Notes: generated by a model not told the origin, from the sequence alone. A stretch of 64,000 nucleotides of DNA from Megamerina dolium (GCA_963854835.1 OY978529.1:33600055-33664054); one strand, 5' to 3'; shown: positions 14,414-25,156, counted from the first letter of the stretch. A program made the numbers and translations.

Positions 14414-14995
14414 TAGGTAAAATATATATGTATGTATGTAGTAGTTGCTGCTGGCTGTTGTTCTTTTTCTTTTTTCTCATTTTCAACATCATTTATCATT
14501 TTTCTTTGTCCACATAATTTCACATTAATTATGTGTTGTTAGTTTTTTGTTTTTGTTTTTGCTTCTATTCTAACATTATCATTATTACATATATGTAGTA
14601 TTACTTGTTAGAAGACAAATCCAATCAGTCGTCCTGTAGTGCAGCAGGCAACATGCAATAAAAAAATTAATTTATTAATATATCAAATAAACATAAGCAC
14701 ATAGTAATAGTAAATAGTTTCATCCTTCCGAACCGAGTGTTACACTATTCTTCTGAAAAGTGTCAATATCCTAATTCAATATCAATAGCCTAATTTTAAA
14801 AAATTGTCAAAAGTCAACTATAAAAGATAATTCGGCAAATTTCAACTAGTCAAAAATAAACCGTAAACAATATTCGAAAAGTAAAACTAACAAAAGATTC
14901 TCATATTATTTAACCTCAAAACTATTTTGCTTGATTTCAAACTCTATTCACCTGAAAGAAGGTAACCTAAAAGGGCACATTAAGACTCTAGACGT
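10041..14995. other. AT-rich, microsatellite-dense stretch, no gene
   Basis: (CT)n lies at 11034-11055 and 11639-11660, (TA)n at 13107-13120, and a 58-base (TA)n at 14354-14411. Dispersed-motif copies stop near 10850. Many short A-rich and T-rich tracts are present; no protein-like frame was found on either strand. Confidence 0.6.
14354..14411. repeat. (TA)n microsatellite, about 29 units
   Basis: Pure TA dinucleotide run, the longest dinucleotide repeat in the window. It is palindromic and likely unstable or length-polymorphic. Confidence 0.97.
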
Positions 14996-15702
14996 AGTGT
15001 GGAATTCACCGGGCTCAGCTCACGGTCTTTGACAGGATGGATAAAAAATGTATATTCTCCAAACTCTTCGACGTGATCATTCATGATCGCTCAGCGTGGA
15101 GAAACAACGAAATATTTCTAGATCAAGGCTCACAGTTATGGTACACTGATGGGTCCAAAATGGAAGATGGCAGTGCTGGAGCGGGAATTGTAGGGCCAAA
15201 TTTCCGGAAGGCAATTGCAATGGGAAAAATAGCTACCATTTTTCAGGCGGAGGTCCACGACTTAGAGCTATCTGTCAGAGAATGCCTACGTAGGGGCACT
15301 CGAGGAACCAACATATGCATTCTATTCTATCGGACAGTCAGGCAGTCACTAATGAATTTCTCGTTCCAATCTAAGCTGGTTTGGGAATGCTTTGAAGACA
15401 TTAAACTGTACACTGAACTACTAACAGGTCATTGTAAACTTAATTATCACATGATGAAAATGGGTGTGGAAAACAACGAGCTCTGTCGACTCTGTCTTGA
15501 AGAGCAGGAAACAGCAGAACACGTTTTTTGCAATTGCCCAGCTGTGGCTAGACGCAGACTATACTACCTAGGCAACGGATTCATAGTTCCCAGGACCCTA
15601 GTTAAAATCAATCCCACAGCAGTGACAAGATTTATAAATAGACTTGAGATCTGCTGGTCAGGGAATAGGCTGCACAAAAGATCTTCAGGTCGCGGTGCAT
15701 CA
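14996..15702 (+). pseudogene. I/R1-type LINE ORF2 3' end: RNase H plus C-terminal zinc knuckle
   Basis: The reading frame opens after a stop at about 14996 and contains WYTDGSKMEDGSAGAG, the first RNase H motif with its catalytic Asp. IFQAEVHDLE follows, with the catalytic Glu. The expected third motif (SDSQ) reads FYRTVRQ, so that Asp is lost. The protein then jumps from SKLVWECFEDIK straight to LLTGHCKLNYHMMKMG, missing the last RNase H motif, so an internal deletion is likely. A C-terminal knuckle CRLCLEEQETAEHVFCNC follows. The ORF ends at 15705. The DNA tail is TAGCCTTAATAATAATAA, a (TAA)n end typical of the I clade, now split by a SINE. The element is 5'-truncated and dead. Clade call is moderate. 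Confidence 0.8.
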
Positions 15703-15713
15703 TAGCCTTAATA

Positions 15714-16078
15714 GATAGATAGATAGATATGTGGCACTTAAAGCCCCAAAGGGCTCATTGGCGGAGCTTCTCTTCCATTACTGTTGTGCGTCTTAAATTT
15801 TAGACAGTATTAGAATGGACCTACTTATTTTAGCCGGTTCCGAACGGCAAAACACTTGTAACATCACTTTTTCTGAGCTTTGTCACAGAGTTCTTTTTAG
15901 AAGCTCTTTCATGGCAAGTTGTTACTGTCGGAAGAATTGCCAATTGCTTGCCGACAGGTGGGTACCGTTCGAAAGAAAAATCTTTTCGATATTAAATTTG
16001 TTATGCATCAGCCGGGTATTGAACCATGACCTACAGATCAGAAGGCGAACACACTAACCACTGAGCTACGGCACCCAC
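15714..16078 (-). mobile_element. tRNA-derived SINE, copy A (near full length)
   Basis: Read on the minus strand, it starts with a tRNA-like head (GGGTGCCGTAGCTCAGTGGT). An A box (TAGCTCAGTGG, at 16058-16068) and a B box (GGTTCAATACC, 16015-16025) form an internal pol III promoter. It ends in an (ATCT)n tail at 15714-15730. An 11-bp target duplication TAGCCTTAATA flanks it (15703-15713 and 16079-16089), placing the insertion inside the (TAA)n tail of the LINE next to it. Copy B at 35337 is closely similar along the whole length. Confidence 0.9.
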
Positions 16079-16101
16079 TAGCCTTAATAATAATAATAAA
16101 A
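16079..16101 (+). mobile_element. Displaced 3' tail of the I/R1-type LINE
   Basis: Repeats the target sequence TAGCCTTAATA and continues as (TAA)n, then an A-rich end. It is the terminal tail of the LINE ending at 15702, separated from it by SINE copy A. Confidence 0.7.
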
Positions 16102-16961
16102 ATTTTACTTGAACAAGAGACCCATAGGGAAGTACACTGAAAAACAATATTTTTCTTAATATTGTAAAATTGTCGATAAAAAAAAAATAAACAATCAAAA
16201 ATAGTTGAAAATTAAAAAATGACAAATGAATCTAATATTCCTCAGCTCAAAAGACCTTTAATAAGAACTATTTTGTGTATCAGCAGATCGCGAGAGAATT
16301 AGAGAAGGTACACTGAACAAACGTATTTTTTCTTAGTGTTTAAATTCAGTTTCAACTTCTGAAAAATTGTCAAAAATATACGACAAAAAATATTTATAAA
16401 GCAAAAATGACAAATAAATCTAACATTATTTAGCTTCAAAATTATTTACAATAATAGAACAGATATATAAAAAATTATTTAAATATAAACTAAAAAAAAT
16501 TTTTTTAAATTAATAAGAATTTTTTTTTTGTAGGAATTTATTTCAATAACCTAAACAAATTCTTTTTTAATTATCTAAAAAAATTATATCTTCAGGGCCT
16601 TACAGGGGATTTATTTCGAAAACGTTTGCCTTCAAGAGGCTTAGATCTGAATTTGGAAAAATCTTATGATATGCCTATTTTGTACTATAGCACAAGCAGC
16701 TGTGTTTCTCGGTTCGAAAGGGTTAAAGTAATTACATGATTCCAACAAATATACGTACAATGTGTATACCTACAGTGAGTTTACGTAAATTCGCAGTGAA
16801 TGAGTGCATAAGTAAGTGAGTGATGATTGAATGTGGTGGGTGTTGTCTGAGCTTACATTTATATACTGAATATAATAATCCTCATCGCTAAATGATACAT
16901 CGATATGAGTGAAAATACATCTCACTCACTTTTGCGCTCTGGCTTGCTGTCAATTCTCTAT
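16101..16961 (-). other. brat: Proximal brat 3'UTR with candidate poly(A) signals
   Basis: This AT-rich stretch directly follows the brat stop. AATAAA hexamers on the minus strand lie at 16610-16615 and 16537-16542, about 350 and 420 nt after the stop, and A/T-rich sequence follows each. A short 3'UTR ending near 16500-16600 is therefore plausible. Drosophila brat is known to use a much longer 3'UTR in neurons, so transcription may run further toward lower coordinates. No other gene is seen here. Confidence 0.45.
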
Positions 16962-16966
16962 TTACA
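16959..16966 (-). promoter_or_regulatory. Pumilio-type site overlapping brat stop codon
   Basis: The minus-strand sequence TGTAAATA matches the Pumilio recognition consensus UGUANAUA exactly. It spans part of the last sense codon (ATG), the TAA stop and two nucleotides of 3'UTR. Brat is a known partner of Pumilio, so a site in its own mRNA would permit autoregulation. A chance match is possible in AT-rich sequence. Confidence 0.35.
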
Positions 16967-19431
16967 TCACCACCGGTGGCACTTGCACATATCGATAGAT
17001 ATATAGGCGATAATCTTTGCTAGCCAACACCACACTGCCATCGTCCATGAGTGCAACATCAAAACATTGTGCATGCTTAACTTTCGATTCGAGAGCAGAT
17101 ACTAGTTGACCGTCTTGTGTGAAAATTGTCAAATTGAAATTATTATGATTGTCTGCGATCAATATTTCGCCATTCGCATTAATGCCCACACCGATGGGAT
17201 AATTGGTGATGCCTTCGCCGCCGATCTGTCGCAAATACTGTCCCTCATAGTTGAACACCTTGACACAGTGTGCACGATTGTCACTGATGAAAATCTCCTG
17301 TTTATCGTTGACGACAACACCATTGGGAAATTCAAGATGTTTACTGCAACCGAATTTATGCAATACATTGCCATTCTGATCGAAAATGATCACACGCATA
17401 ACTTTGCATTCGACAACGATGATTCGGCCCTTATTATCGACAGTGACGCCGCGTGGATGTTGCAATATATTGGCGCCGAATTTTCGCACAAATTGACCAT
17501 ATTGATTGTAGATCTGTATCTGGTGTGTCGGTGAACGTTCCGTGACAATTATATCGCCGGATTTGCGCACCACGGCAACACGATTCGGATACAATAGCTG
17601 CGAATCGCGTTTGCCACACTCGCCGAATTGAAATTTAAAACGTCCCTCCTTGTCGAATATCTGGATGCGATGATTATTCGTATCGGCAACAATGATATCA
17701 TTCTGTGCATTGACTGCGACGCCGCTTGGCTCAGTGAACTGTCCCTCCAAGACGCCAAATTCGCCAAACTTGCAGTGGTAGATCATTTTTTGACGTTTAA
17801 TTTGCGACTTTGGCGGGTAACTGGACGCAGAGAGCAATTTCGAATTAAGATCCATCAGCGAGTCGGACGAACCACTGCAACTGGCGACATTGAGAGCACT
17901 CAAAGCATTGCCGCCGCCTCCGCCACCACCTGCAGACAAATTTGTTGAAGCCGTAAGCGAATTGAGCATCTGAGCACTGGAGAATGGATCTGCCGCTGCC
18001 GAAAATATATTATCGGAGCCGCCATTACTCCACTTCTCATAGGGATTAACAGCGCTTACGCCAACAAATGGAGCGACAACGTTCGAAGCAGCAGCTGCAT
18101 TATTGCCTTGATAACGCTTTGGTAATAGATCGTCGAAAACACCAACTACTCCTCCTCCTCCTCCAGCAGCAACTGTGCCAGCAGAAACAATGCCACCATT
18201 TCCCAAGTGATGGTTGCCGCCATTACGCCCCAAGTAACCACCGCCCACACCGCCGCCACTACCATTAATTGCACTCGCACTGACAAATGTATTGTCCAAC
18301 AGGTTCGCAGACAGTCCCAAACCTCCGGGTAAATGTGTAGCGCCGACGCCGTTGACACCACCGCTGCCAGCACCAATGCAGCCGCCATTAACACTGCTAT
18401 TGCTGCTATTCGATGAACTCTGTGTCGGCCTTGCAATGGGCGGTTGTTTGCCATGTCCCACCGCAATAGCGCCGCTACCACCCGTCAGGTCGTTGCTGGT
18501 TGAACGTATATAGCCGAATGTATTGCGAACACCCGCCTGTATGGACTGGTAGTTGGATACAAATTCCACATCGAATGGCAACTGCATATCGTGCAGTACA
18601 CTTTGTACCTGCATCTCGAGTGATTTGCGCAGCATTAATACTTCAGCAGCACTGTGTGCCTTGGGGGTGCGTTCAATGGCCTCACACGATTGTACGGCCT
18701 TCTCAATCATTTCCTTGGATCGTTGCAACAGAACACCATTCGATGACAGTTTGGCATTGTACAGGTTCTCCAATTCCCTGTGTAGATCCTGCTTGCGCTC
18801 ATCCAGCATAGAGCAGAAGAATTGGTGCGTCTCATTCACGTCGTTGTGAGCCTTTTGGTACTGCGCCTTGATCTTGCCAACGCCGTTGTCGGAGCTATTC
18901 ACCAACGCAACGATGTCGTTAATTTTGCCGCGCAAATCTGCCAACACTGTCTGCAGCATCGCTTCCGATGTGTGCTGTGCGTTCAGCAACGACACACTGC
19001 CGGTGGCCGCTGATAATGCATGCTCCTGGACATGTTCAACCTCATGTAGGCCAGCGGAATGCTCCAAAACGACACATTCTTTGCAGACAAGTGTGCAACA
19101 AGTACGACAACTGAATTTGAGCAGTTCATGCTTGTGACGATGACAGAATAGCTGTGCGGACCGCATAGGCGGCGGCAATAAGCTGGACGATGAGAAGAGA
19201 TCATCAGCGGCGGTACCAGCACCGCAGCGTTGATCATGATGTTGTTGTTCAGTGTCGTTGTTAAAGATTGATGCTGCTGCTGCTGCAGCTGCAGCGGCGG
19301 CTGCTGCTGTAGATGCCGCATGGGAATTCAAGACAATTTTTGACAGCTGCGACAATGGTTGTTGATGCGGCGGCTGGTGATGGTGCTGCTGCTGCTGCTG
19401 CGGATGGTGATGCTTCTGCAATTGTTGTTGT

Positions 19432-19472
<41 letters not shown>

Positions 19473-20378
19473 TTGATGTTGCTGGTGTTGGTGTTGCTGC
19501 TGTTGCAGCATCATAGTCAACGCACTGGCAAATTTGTAATCGTTCTCAATTGGAGGAGAACAGCTGATGTTAGCTGCCGCCGTCGCCGCAGAAGTAATAC
19601 CACCAACCAATGTACTATTGCTGCTGCTGCTTGTTGTGGGCACCAATAACATGCCACCGTTGCCGCCACCGCCGCCACCAACGTCCGTATCAAAGCCTTT
19701 GATCAAACAAACGTTGTGACCATTAAAACAATGCATAAATTCGTGTGCAGTCACACAATTGGCACACAAGAAACTGATGCACTCAAAACACTTGGCCACT
19801 GCGTCCGATTGCTTACTCTTACAAGCTGTGCAACGTGGCGCACTGGCGCCATTTGTCGTTTTCACACTGATAATGCTGCTGTTATTGCCTGGACTGCCGC
19901 TTGTCAAGAGACTGCCACCGTTGCATGGGGGATTGCTGTTGCCTTTGCCACTGGTGGCGTTTGCGGAATTATGCAAATTACTGCCAATAACACCAGGACC
20001 GCCAGTGGACGTATTGGAATTGCCACCGCCGCTGCCCGTACCACAATTACTGCTGACGGCGCTGCTTGTGCTGCCGCAGCCACTGAGACCACTGCTCGAC
20101 GAGGATGAGGACGACGATGATGAGGACGAGGATGATGCAGATGATGCCGATGATGAGACCGTCGTCAAGGTCGGATGATGTTGATTGCCGGTTCTGTTGG
20201 TGTTGGTGCCACTGCTAACGGTTGTAAATTCGTCACAAATTGCTGAATCGCTTACGGGTGGCGACGAGCCACTTAATGTGAGCGGCGAATCGGATAAATA
20301 GCCGTTATGTTCACCGTACGATTCAATGGAATTGGTGCCACGAATGGAATCCAAAGAGGGTGTGGGAGAGCTGGCCAT
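16962..20378 (-). CDS. brat: Brain tumor (Brat), TRIM-NHL translational repressor
   Basis: The intact 1138-codon ORF is recognised as Brat from both ends: an N-terminus starting MASSPTPSLDS and a C-terminal NHL propeller nearly identical to the Drosophila protein. Order of parts: Ser-rich tract (about 74-96); B-box 1 (C183, C186, C197, C200, C205, C208, H212, H216); Gln/His tract (about 292-340); Ala tract (about 356-370); B-box 2 starting near C412; coiled coil (about 470-600); Gly/Ser/Asn linker; six-bladed NHL propeller (about 866-1138). No RING is seen, as in fly Brat. Known role: the NHL domain binds mRNA and acts with Pumilio and Nanos to repress targets such as hunchback, and Brat limits neuroblast self-renewal. 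The start has the good fly context AAAATGG and lies 54 nt after a predicted splice acceptor. It is about 100 residues longer than Drosophila Brat, mainly from homopolymer tracts and linkers. The stop is TAA at 16962-16964. The coding region has no intron and no lesion. Confidence 0.97.
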
Positions 20379-20432
20379 TTTTAAATGCGGGTAGCGCCGT
20401 TGTTGTTGCGAGTACTAAGACTGATGCTACTT

Positions 20433-20515
20433 CTAAATAGATTATATGAAAAAAAAAGTTTTATTTTGATTACACACACACACACACACGCATAAACACC
20501 TTCAAGCAGACTTAC
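20433..20515 (-). other. brat: Predicted 83-nt intron in brat 5'UTR
   Basis: On the minus strand a consensus donor (TGTAG|GTAAGTCTG) lies at 20516/20515. A pyrimidine-rich acceptor (CTATTTAG|AAGTAG) ends at 20433. The length of 83 nt is typical of short fly introns, and the intron contains a (TG)n run on the coding strand. Splicing leaves 54 nt of leader before the brat ATG. Predicted from sequence only. Confidence 0.6.
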
Positions 20516-20753
20516 CTACACGATTATTATTGCGATGATTGTTGTTGTTGTTGTTGTTGATAATTTTTATTTGAATTCCCTCGTGTATAATAGTTATATA
20601 GTTGAATACAATCAATTCCTTTTTCTTGCTTGAATTGAATTTTATTTATTAATGTATAGTTTTAGGCGCTGCTTTAATAAACGGCTGCTACTGTTGCTGT
20701 TGAATTCATTTTTTTTCTCAACATAACCTTCAATTGAGATGTATATTCTGTTG
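20516..20753 (-). other. brat: Predicted brat 5'UTR exon
   Basis: The exon is bounded on its 5' side by a strong acceptor on the minus strand: a long C/T run followed by CATTACAG|CAACAG, with the AG at 20754-20755. On its 3' side it ends at the donor at 20515/20516. The 238-nt exon is rich in CAA repeats, a common feature of fly leaders, and holds a short upstream ORF. The acceptor implies at least one further upstream exon that I cannot place with confidence. Confidence 0.5.
20674..20724 (-). CDS. Upstream ORF (16 codons) in predicted brat leader
   Basis: Within the predicted 5'UTR exon an ATG at 20724 opens 16 codons (MLRKKMNSTATVAAVY) and stops with TAA at 20674-20676. It has a second in-frame ATG at codon 6. 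It lies fully upstream of the brat ATG and, if the exon is real, would be translated before it or bypassed by leaky scanning. Upstream ORFs of this kind usually lower translation of the main ORF; the effect here is inference. Confidence 0.35.
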   Translation of the reverse strand: MLRKKMNSTATVAAVY

Positions 20754-21499
20754 CTGTAATGTGAAAGAAAGAGAGCGAGAGAACGGTTGAGTTAGAAAAT
20801 AATGTTATAAAAATTACCGCTACATTTGCATTTAATATAAATTTTGTCATTTAACTTTGAATACAATTTATTTAAAAAGTTCAATTAAATGTTGATACAC
20901 AAAACAGCAGCTCGCGCAATAATAATATCCAATAAATAATAACAAAACCACGTACATGTGTAGGTACTAACTACACACTGTCTGTGTAACTGTTTATGCG
21001 AATCGCACACGTTCATACAAGAGCCATCCTCGACACAACAAAACAACGAACCTCCTGCTTACAAGCAGCCCCCTGCAAAACTAACTATGCGCATTATGCA
21101 GCGACCCGGGTAAAGCTGAAAGTTGAGTTGAGTTCAAACTTGAGAAAATTCCTTGTTGCCACTGCTACTACTGTTGCTGCTGCTGCTGCAGGAATGCAAA
21201 ATGCTGCCACATACTGTTTATTATACATATTTGTTGTGTGCATACACAGCACAACAACAACAACAACAGCAAACCATAATATCAAATGCGAAAAAAAAAA
21301 CGAAACAATAAAAGTACAACAAGCTGCTGCTGTTGCTGTAATAACGCCGACAATGGGAACAACAACATGAACGGCAGTAGTAGCGTCTTCTCTTATTCTA
21401 GTCGTGTGGCGGCCTCACCATATTGAAATATGTACAACAACAATAAATTCAAAGTACAATAACGCCACAGCACAGTGGTTCAAAATAGACTTCTAACAC

Positions 21500-21539
<40 letters not shown>

Positions 21540-21540
21540 A
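20754..21540 (-). other. Region upstream of brat 5'UTR exon, probable intron
   Basis: Starts with the predicted splice acceptor and its C/T-rich tract (20754-20790 on the minus strand). It holds CTG/CAA-rich patches and a 30-base poly(A) at 21505-21534. No gene recognised. Confidence 0.45.
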
Positions 21541-21905
21541 GCTGGACGGACTAGAGTAGTCGCATTCTATGGATTTTGGGGCACTGAATTCGAATCCATC
21601 ACCCTTAGATTTCTTTGTAACTTTATAAAACATCGCTTGTTGGCTACTTTTGCAGATTGCTTGAGTTTAGAAGAAAGACACCCGAGGATGATGGTGGAAA
21701 GTCGACCACGGCTTGGACCCAAAATTCCACTCAAACTTCCTTCGAAGTGGGTGCCGTAGAAAAACTCTGTGACAAAAAGCTCAGAAAAAGTGATGTCACA
21801 AGGGTTCTAACGTTCGGAACCTGCTAAAATAAGAGGTCTCTGTCCAAAATTTAACATGAACAACAGTATAGGAAGATAAGCTCGGTCATCACATATATAT
21901 TTATT
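21541..21905 (+). mobile_element. Composite, internally deleted SINE copy D
   Basis: The right part (21735-21895) carries the family body: GCTCAGAAAAAGTGATGTCA, then GTTCGGAACCTGCTAAAATA. It joins directly to a short piece of tRNA-like head (GGGTGCCGTAG), so the first half of the body is missing. The left part (21541-21640) holds GTAGTCGCATTCTATGG and a B-box-like GAATTCGAATCC. It resembles 42240-42330 and may be the head of a second SINE family. A 30-base poly(A) run precedes it at 21505-21534. Confidence 0.6.
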
Positions 21906-24229
21906 TACTTATTTCGTCATTTGTTATTTTTTTGTGGGGTTGTGTTATTCTCATATACCCGCATGTATCCAAATCCTCTGCGTTTATAGTACCCCGTTAG
22001 CCAATTACACGCAATAAATTCCGTTCCGGTATTTTTTATGTTAAAGATCCACACCTCACAGAGGTAGAACCTCCGTCAAAAATGTTGATAAAATCACAAA
22101 ACGGATCATAGTAAACTGGCATGTTAGCAGCTGTAGCATCGCCCTGGAGCTAAAGATCGAGTACCGTTTGAAATTATGTGCATAAAGTTGAATTCAATGC
22201 AAAAAATACACGACGAATAGAGTTGAGGGTGACCAAATCATGGTGTAGCGGTTCAAACGATGGCCAAACCAGAGCTAACGGCCAGGAAGATCTTGTTATG
22301 CATTTTTTGTGAGCAGTTTTGTGACATTGCTAACGACAGAAATGAATTAAATAATTTTGAAAAGAAAAAAAAAAAATTATTCAAAAAGTTGAAATAAAAA
22401 AAAAAAATCGAAATGAAAAAAATTATTATACATCTATTTTCAACCACTGTGCACTGCACGCACATGTACAGCCATGTATACAAGCAAATCAGGGGTGGTG
22501 TTGCTAACGTACTTGTATTCATATTTTTGCCAATTCTATACAAATATTTCACAAGGTACATTATTATGAAATTTGAATAGAAACAAAGAAATCATTTCAA
22601 TTTCTGTTCATATTCGTATAATTCGAATGCTTTTTGATATTAACCACATTCGCTCCTAGTACTCCGAAATTACACTTACACCAAGTACATACACAAAAAA
22701 TATATGTGTGAATGCATACAGCATTCTATCAGACCAAAAACACAAACGTCACCTCCGACACTCGAATATTTTAAGGAAAATCAATAAATACATTTTTTTT
22801 CTCTTCTTCTTTCAATTTCCTATTTACAAAACCAACAAGCAGCACAGCAGCAATAGCGCAAACAAGCAATAGCAGCCAGTCAGTCAACCAACTCGACGCG
22901 CTAGTCGAAAAAAGCCAAAAGAAAAAAAAATCACCCTCGACCGACCGACAAGCGAAAAACCCAGACACTTCCACAATCATCGTCAGAGCATTTTGTTATA
23001 CATACAATTACACAATAGCAACTACAATAGTAGCAGCCGAACACAGCAGCAGTAACAGCATAAAACAAAATGCCGAACTGTTGAATGCGGCAGAAACACG
23101 CAGAAACTGCAACACTTTAGCAACACAAAAACCACCCCCATTATCAGCATAACACAATCACCGTCTTTGGTTAGCAAAACCGTTATTGTATACATGTGTC
23201 AGTAACTCACGTTGAACCACCCCAAAATGAAGCCACCCACCCACCCCAGAGCCATAGCTAAACTTTCGTTTCTTCAAAACCTCGCTCTCTTTTTCTTTCG
23301 CCTCTATATTTCTCTTATTCACTCTCTTTTATGTGAAAAACAAAAACCGCAGACACGCTACAGGTTGCGAGCAGTTATTCTGTTTTGCGCATTTCCAACC
23401 GTTATGGAAATGTATAACGCGTCGACGTCAAAGTCGACAGCACACAGTCAACGTAGCATTCAACTATGTGTACTCGCGGCGCTGCGTCATACAACATCGC
23501 GTTGGTAACGTTAATGGAAATTTTTGCAAATAACTGCGCTGCTACTGCATTGATTGAATAAAATAAGCATATAAGTATGTACGCAAATATATCGATATAT
23601 AATATGTACGTCAGACGTTATCAAACTAGTTGATGGCCAAATACGACTGCATAATTCTATGTATTTTTATATATTTGGTAGTATACTACTGCAATAATAA
23701 CTGACGGACTGGTATGTCTAGTATAGCGCGGGTGTGCTGCTTTGCTTCTTGTTTCTTTTTCGTCTGTATCTTCACCCTGATGATTGAATAATATAATCAA
23801 AATGCCAACACAACATACACACATAGATACAATATAGAAGCTAAAGAGAAAATACGACTAAAGCAAACAAAAACAATATTGAATGCTTTAAAATAATCTA
23901 ACTGTTAGTGCTATCCAGCGAAGCAGCCAGTCAGTCACCTCAAGGAAGAATTTTCAAATTACTCACCTACACAATTTCTCTCATTCTCAATTTCACTCAC
24001 ACTCAAGTGCAATATCCATAGACACGACAGGGTTGTTAATTATTTTGAACATATAACAACCGCATTGAGATAGATGATCATCATTATTACTGAAGATGTA
24101 TATGGATTTTCATTAGGGACATCCGTATTTTTCAACAGTTATAGGAGCTTCCTAATAATGGTGATCTTACCCCAAAATTTCCATCAAATACATTTGCTGC
24201 TCTAGGGAAGTCTCTCTAAGGGAAATGTA
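21906..24229 (-). other. Intron or promoter-proximal sequence of brat; CpG-richer patch 22850-23540
   Basis: The stretch 22850-23540 has more CG dinucleotides and less AT than anything else outside the brat ORF, for example ACGCGTCGACGTC and CTCGCGGCGCTGCGTCA. It could be a promoter or first-exon region. On the minus strand a TATACTA box lies about 24 nt before an initiator-like TCAGTT near 23702. A consensus donor TGTAG|GTGAGT occurs at 23967/23966. None of these is proven to be used. Confidence 0.3.
23962..23970 (-). promoter_or_regulatory. Candidate splice donor of an upstream brat exon
   Basis: The minus strand reads TTGTGTAG|GTGAGTAAT, close to the donor consensus and sharing GTGTAG|GT with the donor at 20515. 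It could join to the acceptor at 20754, giving an intron of about 3.2 kb. The exon's 5' end is not defined. Confidence 0.3.
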
Positions 24230-25154
24230 CCGGGTGTACAAGCTTAAATCCGCTGTTTGGTCGTAGATGGTGTTGATGAGCATATTGAGCTATTATCGAC
24301 TGTACAACCTTTTTTTTATGAGTTCGACATCTGTTTACATCAATTAGTAAACATCATCAATGATTTCATACAACACTAGTTTCGTGCCAGAAAAAGAGCA
24401 TATGCGGGAAGCTCTACTTTTTTGCTTTAATTTGAGGAAATCTGCTGCTGAGTCGCATCGAATGCTTGTGGAGACAGTGCGCTATGGGAAACCACTTGCA
24501 GAGACTGGTTTCGTCAGTTCAAAGAAGGCCATTTTGACTTGAGTGACAAGAAGCGTGAAAATAGACCCAGAAGAGTTGAAGGCCATGATTTGCAGGCTCT
24601 TTTGGATGAGGACGTCACCCAATCGCAAAAAATGCTTGTCGAACAATTACGTGTTACTCAACAAGCCATTTCCATACGTTTACGAGCCATGGGGAAGGTT
24701 CAAAAATTTGGAAAATTGGTACCCCATGAATTGAACGATAGGCAGATGGATCAACGCCAAAACACTGCATCTTGTGGTGACTTGCGATGAAAAGTGTATA
24801 TACTTTGAGAATCCTAAACGAAAAAAATCGTGGGTCGATCCCGGCCAACCAGCAACTTCTTCTCCAAGACCAAATCGCTTTGGACGCAAGACTATGCTGT
24901 GCGTTTCGTGGGATCAGCAGAGTGTCATCTACTACGAGCTGTTGAAACGTGGTGAAATTGTCAATGCTCACCGCTACCACCAACAACTAGTGAAATTGCG
25001 CCGTGCTTAAAAGGTCTGGTTATGAATATAGACATGAGACGCTGATTTTTCTCGACGACAACGCCCCATCATATTTTTGAATTTTTGGCTTTCTATGAAA
25101 AAAAAAAATGTGTTTTTTTACCGAAAAACAACGGATTTAAGCTTGTACACCTGG
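24230..25154 (+). mobile_element. Mos1-like mariner, internally deleted (925 bp)
   Basis: Near-perfect terminal inverted repeats of about 28 bp begin CCGGGTGTACAAGCTTAAAT (left) and, on the other strand, CCAGGTGTACAAGCTTAAAT (right). TA dinucleotides flank both ends (24228-24229, 25155-25156). The start of the TIR matches that of mauritiana-subfamily mariners. A full mariner is about 1.3 kb, so some 350 bp is missing, mainly from the 3' half of the transposase. Confidence 0.92.
24372..25065 (+). pseudogene. Mariner transposase remnant (mauritiana subfamily-like)
   Basis: Pieces in different frames read as a mariner transposase. They are SFVPEKEHMREALLFCFNLR and AAESHRMLVE (N-terminal HTH); DKKREN and LQALLDEDVTQSQ; WVDPGQPATSS with TCDEKCIYFENPKRKKS (first catalytic Asp); and FLDDNAPSY (second catalytic Asp). 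The region with the third catalytic Asp is absent. There are several frameshifts and stops, for example after codon 60 of the first block. It cannot make transposase but keeps both TIRs, so it could have been moved by an active relative. Confidence 0.88.
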
Positions 25155-25156
25155 TA

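Noticed and set aside
16015..16078. Possible tRNA gene on the minus strand (A and B boxes present)
   Set aside because: It is the head of a SINE with target duplications and a retrotransposon tail; the cloverleaf is not well kept.
17106..17534. Plus-strand open frame of 142 codons
   Set aside because: It is antisense to the NHL domain of brat and follows from the codon composition of the real gene.
19313..20178. Several plus-strand frames with long runs of Leu, Ala, Val or Asp
   Set aside because: These are shadow frames of the brat poly-Gln, poly-Ala and poly-Ser codon repeats.
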